Origin: Thiohalocapsa sp. PB-PSB1
Lineage (GTDB): Bacteria; Pseudomonadota; Gammaproteobacteria; Chromatiales; Chromatiaceae
DNA: 64,000 nt
Direction: 5' to 3'
NCBI GenBank assembly: GCA_016745215.1
Contig: CP050890.1
Location: 1,922,001 to 1,986,000, forward strand
A model generated the notes under the pieces. The model had not been told where the DNA came from. It searched no databases and saw only the letters and a list, made by a program, of their open reading frames with translations. The first letter of the stretch is position 1. The number at the start of each line of letters is the position of its first letter. Below are positions 33,779 through 42,792 of this stretch, in pieces. The position numbers and the translations under genes are program-made.

Positions 33779-35641
33779 CTAGGCTTCGACCAGGTGGTAG
33801 CAAGGCGCCTTTTCCATGGTGTACTCGCCTGTCTCACGATCGCGTTGCGACACGGTCAGCACGTGCCAGTTGTCATCGTCGAGCTTCATGACATCGCCCC
33901 GGTAATAGTAGCCCGGCCAGCGTGTCTCCTTGCGGAACAGGGTGTGCTGCATCACGGCCTCGGATGTCAGCTGGCGATGCTTCAATTCCCACGCGCGCAA
34001 CAGCTCGTGGATGTTCTCCGCGGCGACTTTCTCGAGATCCTCTTCCAGCGTCTTCATCTTCTTCAGACCAATGTGCAGCAATTTTTCATTGGTCATGTAG
34101 CTGACGGTGACGCCGCCGCAGTACTCGTCCATCAGTTTCTGCAGTCGATCCAGGCCTTGGCGCGGATTGATGTAGTTCGGGTTGACCGAGCCGGCCGTGA
34201 TCTCGTTGCGATAGACCTTGTAGTGCTCCATCGGCTTGTAGATCTCTTCCTTACGGCGGTTGATCTGCTCATCCGAAATATGGATACCCTCGGCCTTGCC
34301 ATCGTCGATGTACTTGCAGGCGGCCTTGGCGGCCAGGCGACCTTCGGTGAAGGAGCCGGACGAGAAGGCGTGTGGCGTTCCGCCAACGGCATCACCGGCG
34401 CCAAACAGACCCTCGACCGTGGTCATCCGGTTGTAGCCCCAGAAATACTCTGGTGGTGAGACATCCTCCGGACCCGAGCACCAGGCGCCGCAACCGGTCG
34501 CGTGAGAGCCCATGACATAGGGCTCGGAGGTTGTTAGTTCCGGATTCTCATGCTTCGGATCGACGTCGGTTGCCGCCCACAATACTGCTTGGCCGACTGT
34601 CATACCCAGGAAGTTATGCCAGCCGATCTCTTCCAGGTGCGGATCCTGGAATGCTTCCATGGTCACCATGTGAATCGGCCCGCGACCGGCATTGACTTCG
34701 GAGATGAAGGCGTGATTACGCAGGCAAGTCGGGATCGGCCGATGGGTTCGGTGAGATGCCTCGACATCCAGGTATTCCTTGCCGACCATTTCCTGCAAGG
34801 CCGGGAACCATTTGGACTCGTATTCCTCGCCCATGCCGTTTTGGGTGTAGGTCTTCAGATGCAGGAAATAGGCACCCACCGGACCATAGCCATCTTTGAA
34901 GCGAGCAAGAACAATCCTGTTCTCCATCTGGGTCATTTTGGCGCCTGCACCGATCATCAAGCCATAGGCTGAGCCGGATGACCATGGGGCATACCAGACG
35001 CGGCCTGCGCCTTCACCAACGGAGCGCGGCTTGAAGATGTTCGAGGCACCGCCTGCGCCGACGATGACGGTCTTGGATTTGAAGACGTGATAGTCACCGG
35101 TACGCACGTTGAAGCCGACGGCACCGGCAACCCGATTCTCCTTGGCCTCATCCATCAGCAGATGAGTGACACAGATACGGTTGAAGACCTTGTCGGCCGA
35201 CTTTTTCGCAGCTTCCGCGACGATCGGCTTATAAGACTCACCGTGAATCATGATCTGCCAGCGCCCTTCCCTCTGGTAGGCACCCGTCTTCGGGTTGCGC
35301 ATCAGCGGCAGGCCCCATTCTTCGAACTGATGAACCGCGGAGTCAACGTGCCGAGCCATATCGAACAGCAAATCCTCGCGGACCATACCCATCAGATCGA
35401 TACGAGCATAGCGCACGTGATCTTCTGGGTTGTTTTCGCCCCAACGGGTGCCCATGTAGCAATTGATCGCATACAGACCCTGAGCCACAGCACCTGAGCG
35501 ATCAATATTGGCCTTTTCAGCAATGACGATCTTTTTATCTTTGCCCCAGTAGCGAGCCTCGAAGGCGGCCCCAGTACCGCCAAGGCCAGCACCTGCAACC
35601 AATACATCGATATCGTCTTCGATAACAGTCTTATAAGCCAT
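33779..35641 (-). CDS. aprA: Adenylylsulfate reductase, alpha subunit
   Basis: AprA is the FAD subunit that interconverts APS with sulfite plus AMP. In sulfur oxidisers it runs in the oxidative direction, in the cytoplasm at the membrane. The 620-residue protein starts with the FAD-binding region 'IDVLVAGAGLGGTGAAFEAR' and includes 'AEKANIDRSGAVAQGLYAIN', 'WGLPLMRNPKTGAYQREGRW', 'VIVGAGGASNIFKPRSVGEG', 'VMGSHATGCGAWCSGPEDV', 'GLFGAGDAVGGTPHAFSSGS' and the C-terminal 'TRWPGYYYRGDVMKLDDDNW'. These are hallmark AprA stretches. Its ATG overlaps the aprB stop by one base (TAATG), so translation is coupled. It is the third gene of aprMBA. Confidence 0.98.
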   Translation of the reverse strand: MAYKTVIEDDIDVLVAGAGLGGTGAAFEARYWGKDKKIVIAEKANIDRSGAVAQGLYAINCYMGTRWGENNPEDHVRYARIDLMGMVREDLLFDMARHVDSAVHQFEEWGLPLMRNPKTGAYQREGRWQIMIHGESYKPIVAEAAKKSADKVFNRICVTHLLMDEAKENRVAGAVGFNVRTGDYHVFKSKTVIVGAGGASNIFKPRSVGEGAGRVWYAPWSSGSAYGLMIGAGAKMTQMENRIVLARFKDGYGPVGAYFLHLKTYTQNGMGEEYESKWFPALQEMVGKEYLDVEASHRTHRPIPTCLRNHAFISEVNAGRGPIHMVTMEAFQDPHLEEIGWHNFLGMTVGQAVLWAATDVDPKHENPELTTSEPYVMGSHATGCGAWCSGPEDVSPPEYFWGYNRMTTVEGLFGAGDAVGGTPHAFSSGSFTEGRLAAKAACKYIDDGKAEGIHISDEQINRRKEEIYKPMEHYKVYRNEITAGSVNPNYINPRQGLDRLQKLMDEYCGGVTVSYMTNEKLLHIGLKKMKTLEEDLEKVAAENIHELLRAWELKHRQLTSEAVMQHTLFRKETRWPGYYYRGDVMKLDDDNWHVLTVSQRDRETGEYTMEKAPCYHLVEA

Positions 35642-36123
35642 TAGTAGGAAACCCCTTCTTGCATCTTCAAGCCATTGGATTCAAGCGTGTGTAAGCCCCC
35701 ATCATCCATACGAAGATACTTCGGCTCGTTGAATAATAACTGGCTGTCACGCACTTCCTTGCTCGGTGATGCTACATCTGCGAGCTTAGGGATATGCTGT
35801 CCCCAGGGCTTGGTGGTAATTGGCGCTAGCAGATTCATATCCTTCTCGCCATTACGGAAAATGATCCGCCAGGCGATAACACCCTTCTCCTCGTCGCGGC
35901 GCACCCTTACCGAGTGTCCGAGTGGGGCAAAATCTGCATAGCCACGAACATCGATCGCATTGTGCGGACAGGCCTTAACGCAGGAGTAGCACTCCCAGCA
36001 CATGTTAGGCTCGATGTTGTAGGCACGCCGAACTTTAGGATCGATATGCATGATGTCTGAAGGGCAGATATCCACGCATTGACCGCAACCGTCGCAGCGA
36101 GTCATGTAAACAAAAGTTGGCAT
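35641..36123 (-). CDS. aprB: Adenylylsulfate reductase, beta subunit
   Basis: AprB is the iron-sulfur subunit that passes electrons between the AprA FAD and the membrane partner. The 160-residue product has two [4Fe-4S] motifs, CDGCGQCVDICP at about 9-20 and CWECYSCVKACP at about 42-53. The AprB-specific beta-sheet and C-terminal tail follow ('HSVRVRRDEEKGVIAWRIIF', 'NLLAPITTKPWGQHIPKLAD'), wrapping around AprA. The start MPTFVYMTRCDGCGQCVDIC is the normal AprB N-terminus. It lies 39 bases after aprM. Confidence 0.98.
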   Translation of the reverse strand: MPTFVYMTRCDGCGQCVDICPSDIMHIDPKVRRAYNIEPNMCWECYSCVKACPHNAIDVRGYADFAPLGHSVRVRRDEEKGVIAWRIIFRNGEKDMNLLAPITTKPWGQHIPKLADVASPSKEVRDSQLLFNEPKYLRMDDGGLHTLESNGLKMQEGVSY

Positions 36124-36162
36124 AATTAGTTCCTCTTTCTATCTCGATTCATCGAATCAAGA

Positions 36163-37011
36163 TCAGTAGTGAGTCGGGGCTTCGCGGTTGATACCCAGCC
36201 CCATATTCGGCGGATTGTCGCCCATGTAGGTCGGAATATCCGGATACATCTCCTTTACCGACGGATCCGTCAACTCGGGTAGATCCGGAAGCTTGTCTCT
36301 CGAACCATCCGCCACGGCGACCTTCTTCTGGAATGCAGCCGCAGGCTTGAAAAACATGTGAGCGAACTTAGACCATAGGATGGTGCTGAACAATGTGGTC
36401 GATGCAGCGATGAAGATAAACAGCGAAATACCTGCCAAGACGCCAGCACCAGCCGATTGCATCAGGGACCAGACCAGCGCAAAGGTTGCCATCAGCAACA
36501 AGGATACGATGAACAGGTCGGATTGATGTACGTCGTACCACTGGTTGCCCTCCGAGCGTACGTCAACGCGGATCTTGAACCAGAACCAATAGCCACCAAA
36601 ACAAAGGCTGGCCGCACCCAAATGCCAAAGCAGCGGAATCAAGCTAGAACCTTCACCTTCGACAGGAAGACTGAAAATCATGATGGCAGTCGTCACTACG
36701 AAAACGACAAAACCATACATGGTGAACAGGTGAGAGACTCGACGTTCCGGATTCTGAAATTCGCTCGAGGCCAACACCTCGTTCGTAACCGTACTGATGG
36801 CGAGACCCATCTTCTCGCCGCTGGTGACTTCACGCTTAGCAATTTTCTTCAAGGACTGGCCTTTTTCGAAAAAATACTGCGCGCTCTTTTTGTGCACAAC
36901 GTCCAGCAAAGTGCCACCGATGACCAACAAGACCATCAAGATAACGTAGGCCTGCATGACCGCAGGTGGAATGAGAGCGGAAAGCTCCACGAAGGGGTTA
37001 GTGGTGATCAT
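36163..37011 (-). CDS. aprM: AprM, membrane anchor of adenylylsulfate reductase
   Basis: A 282-residue membrane protein encoded directly upstream of aprBA, as in Allochromatium and other sulfur oxidisers that lack the Qmo complex. About five hydrophobic helices are visible, including 'AYVILMVLLVIGGTLLDVVH', 'FTMYGFVVFVVTTAIMIFSL', 'LWHLGAASLCFGGYWFWFKI' and 'FIVSLLLMATFALVWSLM'. Histidines within helices could bind haem b. The hydrophilic C-terminus ('LPDLPELTDPSVKEMYPDIP') faces the cytoplasm and may dock AprBA. The role as electron conduit to quinone is inferred from context and established work on aprMBA operons. Confidence 0.93.
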   Translation of the reverse strand: MITTNPFVELSALIPPAVMQAYVILMVLLVIGGTLLDVVHKKSAQYFFEKGQSLKKIAKREVTSGEKMGLAISTVTNEVLASSEFQNPERRVSHLFTMYGFVVFVVTTAIMIFSLPVEGEGSSLIPLLWHLGAASLCFGGYWFWFKIRVDVRSEGNQWYDVHQSDLFIVSLLLMATFALVWSLMQSAGAGVLAGISLFIFIAASTTLFSTILWSKFAHMFFKPAAAFQKKVAVADGSRDKLPDLPELTDPSVKEMYPDIPTYMGDNPPNMGLGINREAPTHY

Positions 37012-37587
37012 AAGATCGTAACTCCGATTACCTCAGGGATATGTTGCCCTGTTCCGTTCCAGGAGCAAGCCAACTGGCGGTGCCATAAGGAGCAAATTTC
37101 TCGTCGCTCCCTGGTTGCAAGCGCCGATTTAACGGCGTCTGTAGGGTATTAGCCGAGGACAATATTACCAATCAACTATATGCGACGCGACTAATGCTTT
37201 TTTCGGGCCCCATAATTCCTACTGATGATGTCAGAGATGGTTGGGGAAGATTCGATTGACGAAATTTTAAATAAGCTATTGTTTCAAAATACTTTATTTC
37301 CCTTCTCAAAGGTACGACGGGTCTAAGCTGAATGTGCGGATATGGCCAATTGACGGATAAAATGCCCGTGCTTATGGTCATATCAAATTTTTTAATATCT
37401 AGCCCCTTACTTTCCAGCCCGCAGAGGCATACCGCTCTATCTGTTTTAAATACAATTGCTTAGTAAAAATAACTAATGTCGTGTATGCTAATGCAGCATG
37501 AACTCACCTACCTCCTCTGCGAAACCGCGACTGCACCATCATTAACCTAAATCGATTCTCCCTGATCAGACTGGGGAATCCGACCTC
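37012..37587. promoter_or_regulatory. AT-rich upstream region of aprMBA
   Basis: The stretch upstream of aprM is clearly more AT-rich than the surroundings, especially 37150-37500 (ATTTTTTAATATC, TTTTAAATACAATTGC), as expected for a regulated promoter region. No gene-like frame is seen. One candidate sigma-70-type promoter is listed separately; regulator sites cannot be assigned. Confidence 0.5.
37145..37174 (-). promoter_or_regulatory. Candidate promoter of aprMBA
   Basis: On the minus strand TTGATT (37174-37169) and TAATAC (37150-37145) are spaced by 18 bases, about 130 bases upstream of the aprM ATG. Both boxes are near consensus, but the region is AT-rich and chance matches are likely. 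Confidence 0.3.
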
Positions 37588-37912
37588 GGTATGATTGAAG
37601 AAGTTCCGGCCCACGGAGAAGCCTGCCTCCATCAGCGCGGCGCCGAACTCCAGCGGTAGGCCGAGTTCGAGGTCGGTCAGGCGCAGGCCGACCTGGATTT
37701 ATTTGCGGTGCAACGCAGTCAGTTGCTCAACGGATCGAAGCTCTATCAATACCCTGCTTGACACATGGAGATTTCGACGCACAAGCCCTCGCCCAGCGGG
37801 ACGCCTCAGTACTCGATCGGAACCGGCACCTGGCGTTCAAAGCTCAGTCCGCGTTGTGTCAACTCGTGCGAGACTTTGCAAATATTCCAAATCGCGTCAC
37901 GAAACCCCAATC
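37588..37912 (-). pseudogene. GxxExxY-family protein remnant
   Basis: On the minus strand 'GFRDAIWNICKVSHELTQRG' and 'LSFERQVPVPIEY' are followed by a stop. Further on, in other frames, come 'VEQLTALHR', 'QVGLRLTDLELGLPLEFGAA' and 'LMEAGFSVGRNFFNHTEV'. This is the order of the GxxExxY family (small PD-(D/E)XK-like proteins of about 125-135 residues). Several stops and frameshifts break it, and its 5' end is fused to a transposase fragment near 37912. It is dead. The family's function is unknown. Confidence 0.75.
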
Positions 37913-38372
37913 TACGGCCTGATTCGGCCCCGTGTCCGCCATGGTCATGGTTGTGCCATCGACCAAGCGTACCGGGCGATTCCAGCAATGCCACCAGCTC
38001 GGCGCGCCTGCGCCGATCATGCGCCGCACCTGCCGCGCCAACGTTGATACCACCTCGGTCGGCAAGCGTCCGCGCGCCTGGCAATACGCACTCGTGCTCG
38101 CAGCGCGGCAGACCGCCAATGATGCGTTTGATCACCGCCTCATCGACCGCCTGTTGGCAGCTGCCATCGGCCGAGAGTACCTGCACGAGAAACATCGACA
38201 ACGTCTCCGTCGGCGGGAACACCCGATCACGATGCGGCGGCAGCAGTTCCTTGACCCCGTCAAGTAGTTGCTCACTCGTCAACAGGTTGAAGAACGCATA
38301 GGAGTCGGGGTCCTCGGCGGCGGCGCTATATCTCTTTCTGCTGCTCCAAGACCGGGGGATGGTGAGTATGCA
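37913..38372 (-). pseudogene. IS4-family transposase remnant (N-terminal part)
   Basis: From the ATG at about 38372 (MHTHHPPVLEQQKEI, then a stop) the minus strand continues in a shifted frame as 'DPDSYAFFNLLTSEQLLDGV', 'ELLPPHRDRVFPPTETLSMF' and 'LSADGSCQQAVDEAVIKRI'. In another frame it reads 'AYCQARGRLPTEVVSTLARQ' and 'PVRLVDGTTMTMADT', where the first catalytic Asp of the DDE triad sits. It then runs into the GxxExxY remnant. The C-terminal two thirds and the DDE completion are missing. It is an IS4-type transposase fragment with at least two frameshifts. Confidence 0.75.
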
Positions 38373-38628
38373 TGAAGGCTGGCTCCTCGGGTGGCTAGTA
38401 TGGTTTCACCGTATCACCCTTGCCAGCCTTCCCCAAGCTTTTTCAAGCGCTTGCGCTTATCTTAGTGCCATTCGAGCCTGGCCCCTTTTCCCCTGGTCGA
38501 GAAGAGGTAATCGCAACAGCGCCCTAGCAAGTGGGCAGCCGTGTTTGTGGCCGAGTGTACTGGTCTCTGCGGTAGCCTTGGCAATTTCGCTGCCCAACGC
38601 CATGCATGCGGCGACGCATACTGCGCCA

Positions 38629-38850
38629 CTACCGTAACTCGAAATTCTTGCCGGAACTCGACGGCGCAGTATGCGGTCGCCTTGATGCGCTTGTTCGGTC
38701 TCTTCTATCAACAAGCATACAACCTCGTTTCTTTTGCCGAACCTGAAGGTCAGCAACCATCTCGGCCAAGTCGTGATGGTGCTTCGCTGCGTAGGAGTCT
38801 CGATTTCTCCATACCTCAGCTATGATTTCATCTTGGTACATCGCTTTCAT
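38629..38850 (-). CDS. Putative antitoxin partner of the PIN toxin
   Basis: The ATG at 38850 gives a 73-residue product, MKAMYQDEIIAEVWRNRDSY then AAKHHHDLAEMVADLQVRQK. Short proteins reading 'EVWRxRDxYAxxHxxxLxxIVxDLxxRQ' typically sit directly next to PIN-domain genes. The gene overlaps the end of the PIN gene by 23 bases, so the two are translationally coupled. The C-terminal 25 residues are Arg/Ser-rich and may be an extension caused by loss of the original stop. The antitoxin role is inferred from context. Confidence 0.65.
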   Translation of the reverse strand: MKAMYQDEIIAEVWRNRDSYAAKHHHDLAEMVADLQVRQKKRGCMLVDRRDRTSASRRPHTAPSSSGKNFELR

Positions 38851-39322
38851 TCTCCGGGAGTAGTTCCATTGGCGTGCAGATTTCCGGATACGGATAGCCT
38901 GCATTTTTGCAAATGGCTCGAATGATAGGCTTCTTTGCGGCGTTACCGATGTGTCGGCAATTCCAGGTGAGTAGATAGTCCATCCGATGAATAGCCGCAA
39001 CAGCAATATGGAGAGCGTCGGCTTCCGCCGTTGCCGGGACACCACTTTCTGCAATCAACTGTTCAGCAAGCTTCTGAACCTCTTCGTCGATTTCCAGTTC
39101 CGGAATATCCTGTAGCGATTCAAGCCTTCTTTTCGCTGCTTCCGGATTTCCTGCTGACGCTTCAAGAAGGGCCAACTCTGATGTAAAGAGGTCATAACCC
39201 GCACGCGCTTCATCCCACCACTGTACGGTTAGTTGCTGCCAAGCCGCAGCCCTCAAATCTCGGTTTGGCCTCGCTGTGAGATAGCTTGGAATTGACGTCT
39301 CGATGTAGACGCTTTTCTTCAT
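38828..39322 (-). CDS. PIN-domain (VapC-like) ribonuclease toxin
   Basis: 164 residues, starting MKKSVYIETSIPSYLTARPN. PIN nucleases cleave RNA with a cluster of acidic residues. Here the first acid is Glu in 'VYIETSIPSYL' (in place of the usual Asp, as in the COG4113/DUF-type PIN subgroup). A second is near 'TSELALLEASAGNPEAAKRR', and the third is Asp in 'TAEADALHIAVAAIHRMDYL', with 'LLTWNCRHIGNA' following. The product lacks a signal peptide. A small overlapping gene encodes the likely antitoxin, and an attC-like hairpin lies about 40 bases upstream. Confidence 0.85.
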   Translation of the reverse strand: MKKSVYIETSIPSYLTARPNRDLRAAAWQQLTVQWWDEARAGYDLFTSELALLEASAGNPEAAKRRLESLQDIPELEIDEEVQKLAEQLIAESGVPATAEADALHIAVAAIHRMDYLLTWNCRHIGNAAKKPIIRAICKNAGYPYPEICTPMELLPENESDVPR

Positions 39323-39364
39323 GCCGTATCAGTGATAGCTGTTGCCGCGAATTCTTGACCGAAA

Positions 39365-39480
39365 CGTTATGCATAGCCGGCGCCCGCTTTGCCGCGACGA
39401 GGCGTGCCGCCACGCCTGCGCGCTGCGCCGTAGCTTCGGATTCTGACTGACTGCGGGCGCCCGGCTAATGCACTTGTTGG
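39365..39480. other. attC-like imperfect hairpin
   Basis: Read on the minus strand it begins GTCCAAC (matching the RYYYAAC core), followed by AAGTGCATTAGCCGGGCGCC. It ends GGGCGCCGGCTATGCATAAC plus GTT. The two arms are complementary over about 22 bases with small bulges, enclosing about 65 bases, the size and shape of an integron attC site. The second core (GTTTCGG) departs from GTTRRRY. It sits directly before the PIN toxin gene, where a cassette boundary would be. Confidence 0.35.
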
Positions 39481-39606
39481 ACGTCTGCGGCAGTCGTCCT
39501 GTCAGCTATGGATTTTTCTGCATTTGCGCAGGGGTTGTCAACGCCACGCATCGGGTCGCCGTGGAAGGCGCTGGTGGCTTCGCACCAATGCAGCACACCC
39601 GTATCG

Positions 39607-42516
39607 TTAAAAGTCATTATCCAGGAACGGATTGGCGGCCTCCTTGTGCGGTGCTTTTCGCTCTCTTTGCGAAATCGGGGCTGATTTCCTCCGTGGCTCC
39701 TCGACGACCTCCGGAACCTCTTGCTTCTTCCCTGGGGCGATCTTGATCCCGCGCTCCGGCAATGCTGTTTTGTCCGGCAGATAGTTGGCAAATCGCTCGC
39801 GCGCGCCAAGGATGCTGAATCTGCTCTGACCATCCTGCAATGCCAAGGCGCCGGTGAATCGCTTGTATCTGACCAGCAGCAGTGCCTCGCGATGATTCGC
39901 GCGCGATAGGCCGCGGGCGCTGATGCTGGCTGTATCGGAACCGAAAAAAGCATCGTGCAGCACGGCGCCCCGAGCATTTGTGGTCAAGTGCAGATTGCCC
40001 GCCAGGTCGCTGAGGGTTAATAGTTCGCTGATCCAGTCGTGCTCGCCACGGGCGTTCTCCAGCATGGCAACAAAAGGCCGCGTATCGGTCACCGTTAGGT
40101 TCGCCTTGGTGGACAATTCCATCGGTTTGTTCCAGACGACTTGACTCTGGTCAAGCTGAATGCGCGCACCCCAGCGCGATCCGTCATGGCTGGCGCTGGC
40201 GCCTGTGACGTCGAAGTTATCGAACAGCAAGGACGAGCCGGTCACATCGAAACGCATCGCTTCCGGGTCGCCACCGACGATCAGGCCGGTCAAGCGCAAA
40301 TCGCCCGATAGATCGATAGCGTCGATCTGTACTTTGATATCGCTGGCCGTCAGCAGCAGCGCTCCTTCCACCTTGCCGGAATCCGTGTGCAATTCGCCGA
40401 GCAGGTCGGCCTCCCCGGAGGCGATCACAACCGGTGTATTCTCTGGCAGATAGGCGTTAAACACGGACATATCGGTGACGCGGGCGGACGGAATTTTCAG
40501 ATCCACCTGTGCCGACTTGGATAGAGCATCCGCGGCCTGGGGAACCCGGATATCGGCCTGCAATGCGACCTGCTCAACGTTCGGCTGCTGCTCGTCGATG
40601 CGGCGCATGGTGGCGTTGGAGAGGGCGACCTGCAGACGCAGCAGAGAAGCTGTGTTCTGCGGTTCGACACTGAGTGTGATCTTACCCTGACCGGCGATCA
40701 GATGCTGCATAATGCCCAGCGATACGGCCTCGGGTTGCACAACGAGGTGCGTGCCGGAGACGGCCTGACCACTCTCCACTAGAAGGTGAGCGTCGATCTG
40801 GCCGCGACCGTCCAGCGTCATGTCGAGGGGACGCCCAAGCAGTGCGGCGATCCAGTCCAGGCTCGATACCTGAAATTGCGCCTCCATTTCTCCGTCGGCA
40901 TCGTTTAACAAGGTGCTGAATTCCTGCTCGGCGACGGCTGCGGCGATGGCCTGGCGTAGGTTGTCCAGCGTCTCCTGATCCTCGCCTACCTGGCCAACGG
41001 GAACCTTCAGACTGCCCTTTATGATGTCGAGTCCTGCGCTCCAGGGTTGCGCGTCCTCGGTCGCCGTGGCATCCCGACTCAAGCGCGTGTCGTCGAGAGA
41101 CAAGTGGGTGCCGCTGATGTCAAGACTGGTGCCGGTGTCGCGTTGTGCCCGGGCGCGGAGTTTGAAATTCAGATTCGTACGGCCTTCAAGTGCATCGTAG
41201 CGTACCCGCGCGGCCGCCGAGGAGAGGTCCAACGCCATGTCGAGATGCGTGCTCTGTAAGGCGATGGTGGCTGCCAACCTGCCTTGTCCACCGAGCAATT
41301 CCAGTCCAGTTTTTGTCGGAATCAACGCATCGTAGACCGCCATGTCGGCAACACTGACCTCGGGAATCCTGATTTTCAGCGATAGGCGATCGGGATCGGC
41401 GCTGTTGGGATCGCCTTGCAGGTTGGCCTGTAAGTCGCGTCCGCTGAACAGGGCGACGGGTTGCTTCTGGCCAGCCGGGTGCAATAGACCGTTGACATGA
41501 CCGAAATGCACATCGAGCTCGGCGCGCTCGGTGTTCGCAGGATGGATACGCAACAGTACGACGCCATCCCCATCGAAACTGTAGGGAGGCAAATCCAATA
41601 TCAGCTCCGATGCCTCGATGCGCAGGTCGGTGTCGGATCGAAGCTCGCCGGCGGACTGGTGCAATCGCCCACGCACATGTCCCTTGCCGCTGATGGATGC
41701 CTTGCCAAGGCCGCCGATCAGGGGATCGATGAAATCCAGGGTGTTGACGGGAAGGTCAATGCGGGCATCCACATCGGCTCGCCTGAGTCCGTCGGCCTGG
41801 GTCAGATCCGATGCAAGCATGCTGGGGATCGTCAATGTACCCTGGATCGATGCGCCGGAAAATGCCTCGTCCACACCAAGCAACGAAAGCGACTGAAGCC
41901 GGATATCCAGAGTTCCGGCATCCAGGGCAATGCGACCGCCGTCGGTATTCATGCTGAAATTGCCGGACAGGGAACCGCTTGCTTCACCCTTGGCCCCGGC
42001 GACCCAGAAGCTGTGCTCGCCGCGCAGATGAAGATCTTCCAGCGAAAGGATCAAGGTCTTGCCGGGTTTGTCTTGTTGCCCACCGATGGCATCTGGGGTG
42101 AGTACATCCGGATCGCGGTGACTGACGACAGGGAAGAAGGCACGCTGGCTGCTGTCGTCAACGCCAGGTTTGCGCAGCGGGCGCAGACGCAGATCGACGT
42201 CCTGAATATGGATACCAAAGATGTCGATGCGCCCTTGCAGTAGGGCCAGCAAAGACAATGATGCGCGCGCAGAGCGCGCATCCACCTGCCACTGTTCCTT
42301 GTTCGTTTGTCCGTCCGCATGCACCCCATGCAGCTCGACGCGAAACGGATACCAGCTCCAGGCCCGCTCCCAGGAGACCGAGAATTGCTCCGGCTGGAGC
42401 CTGTTGACGAAGTCATGGGTCTGCTGCATCGACAGCAGCAGATTGGCGCCGACCAGATAGATCGCGCACAATAGGAGCAGGCCCGCGGTCAGGCGAAAGA
42501 TGAGCTGATTTTTCAT
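39607..42516 (-). CDS. Large AsmA/TamB-like inner-membrane-anchored protein
   Basis: The start at 42516 (MKNQLIFRLTAGLLLLCAIY) gives 969 residues: one N-terminal membrane anchor (about 8-30) and a long periplasmic part made of repeated beta-strand segments. Each segment contains patterns such as 'LSLEDLHLRGEHSFWVAGAK', 'ISGKGHVRGRLHQSAGELRS' and 'VIASGEADLLGELHTDSGKV', as in AsmA-like/DUF748 bridge proteins thought to move phospholipid between membranes. The C-terminus is basic and Pro-rich ('KKQEVPEVVEEPRRK', ending 'EAANPFLDNDF'). The assignment is by architecture, not by a specific motif. It is divergent from the L,D-transpeptidase gene, so a cell-envelope theme is possible. Confidence 0.7.
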   Translation of the reverse strand: MKNQLIFRLTAGLLLLCAIYLVGANLLLSMQQTHDFVNRLQPEQFSVSWERAWSWYPFRVELHGVHADGQTNKEQWQVDARSARASLSLLALLQGRIDIFGIHIQDVDLRLRPLRKPGVDDSSQRAFFPVVSHRDPDVLTPDAIGGQQDKPGKTLILSLEDLHLRGEHSFWVAGAKGEASGSLSGNFSMNTDGGRIALDAGTLDIRLQSLSLLGVDEAFSGASIQGTLTIPSMLASDLTQADGLRRADVDARIDLPVNTLDFIDPLIGGLGKASISGKGHVRGRLHQSAGELRSDTDLRIEASELILDLPPYSFDGDGVVLLRIHPANTERAELDVHFGHVNGLLHPAGQKQPVALFSGRDLQANLQGDPNSADPDRLSLKIRIPEVSVADMAVYDALIPTKTGLELLGGQGRLAATIALQSTHLDMALDLSSAAARVRYDALEGRTNLNFKLRARAQRDTGTSLDISGTHLSLDDTRLSRDATATEDAQPWSAGLDIIKGSLKVPVGQVGEDQETLDNLRQAIAAAVAEQEFSTLLNDADGEMEAQFQVSSLDWIAALLGRPLDMTLDGRGQIDAHLLVESGQAVSGTHLVVQPEAVSLGIMQHLIAGQGKITLSVEPQNTASLLRLQVALSNATMRRIDEQQPNVEQVALQADIRVPQAADALSKSAQVDLKIPSARVTDMSVFNAYLPENTPVVIASGEADLLGELHTDSGKVEGALLLTASDIKVQIDAIDLSGDLRLTGLIVGGDPEAMRFDVTGSSLLFDNFDVTGASASHDGSRWGARIQLDQSQVVWNKPMELSTKANLTVTDTRPFVAMLENARGEHDWISELLTLSDLAGNLHLTTNARGAVLHDAFFGSDTASISARGLSRANHREALLLVRYKRFTGALALQDGQSRFSILGARERFANYLPDKTALPERGIKIAPGKKQEVPEVVEEPRRKSAPISQRERKAPHKEAANPFLDNDF

Positions 42517-42544
42517 GGTCACAGGGTTATCGATTCAGATCAGG

Positions 42545-42778
42545 GATTCAGGTCAGACGGCCGGTGGTCAACTCGGGCACTCCGTCAGCCCGCGCTTTCT
42601 CGGCCGCGCGCGGATGCCGCCGGATTGGCGAGCGAATTCCTCGGCAAGATCGGCGACCTGGGCGCTCCTCTGGATATTCTATGTGGAGACTGCACCTATC
42701 AGGCTAAATGCCTCGATGCCTTGCCGAGCTATATGCAGCCCATTCGAAATCACCGTCGGCGCCATCGGATCACGTAGC
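42545..42778 (+). pseudogene. Possible 3' remnant of an unidentified gene
   Basis: One plus-strand frame ending with the TAG at about 42776 reads 'ASEFLGKIGDLGAPLDILCG', then 'DCTYQAKCLDALPSYMQPIR'. It is protein-like with a CxxC and another Cys, but it has no start codon and degrades into low-information sequence before about 42600. It may be a truncated gene; I do not recognise the family. Confidence 0.2.
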
Positions 42779-42792
42779 TAACCGGAATCATC

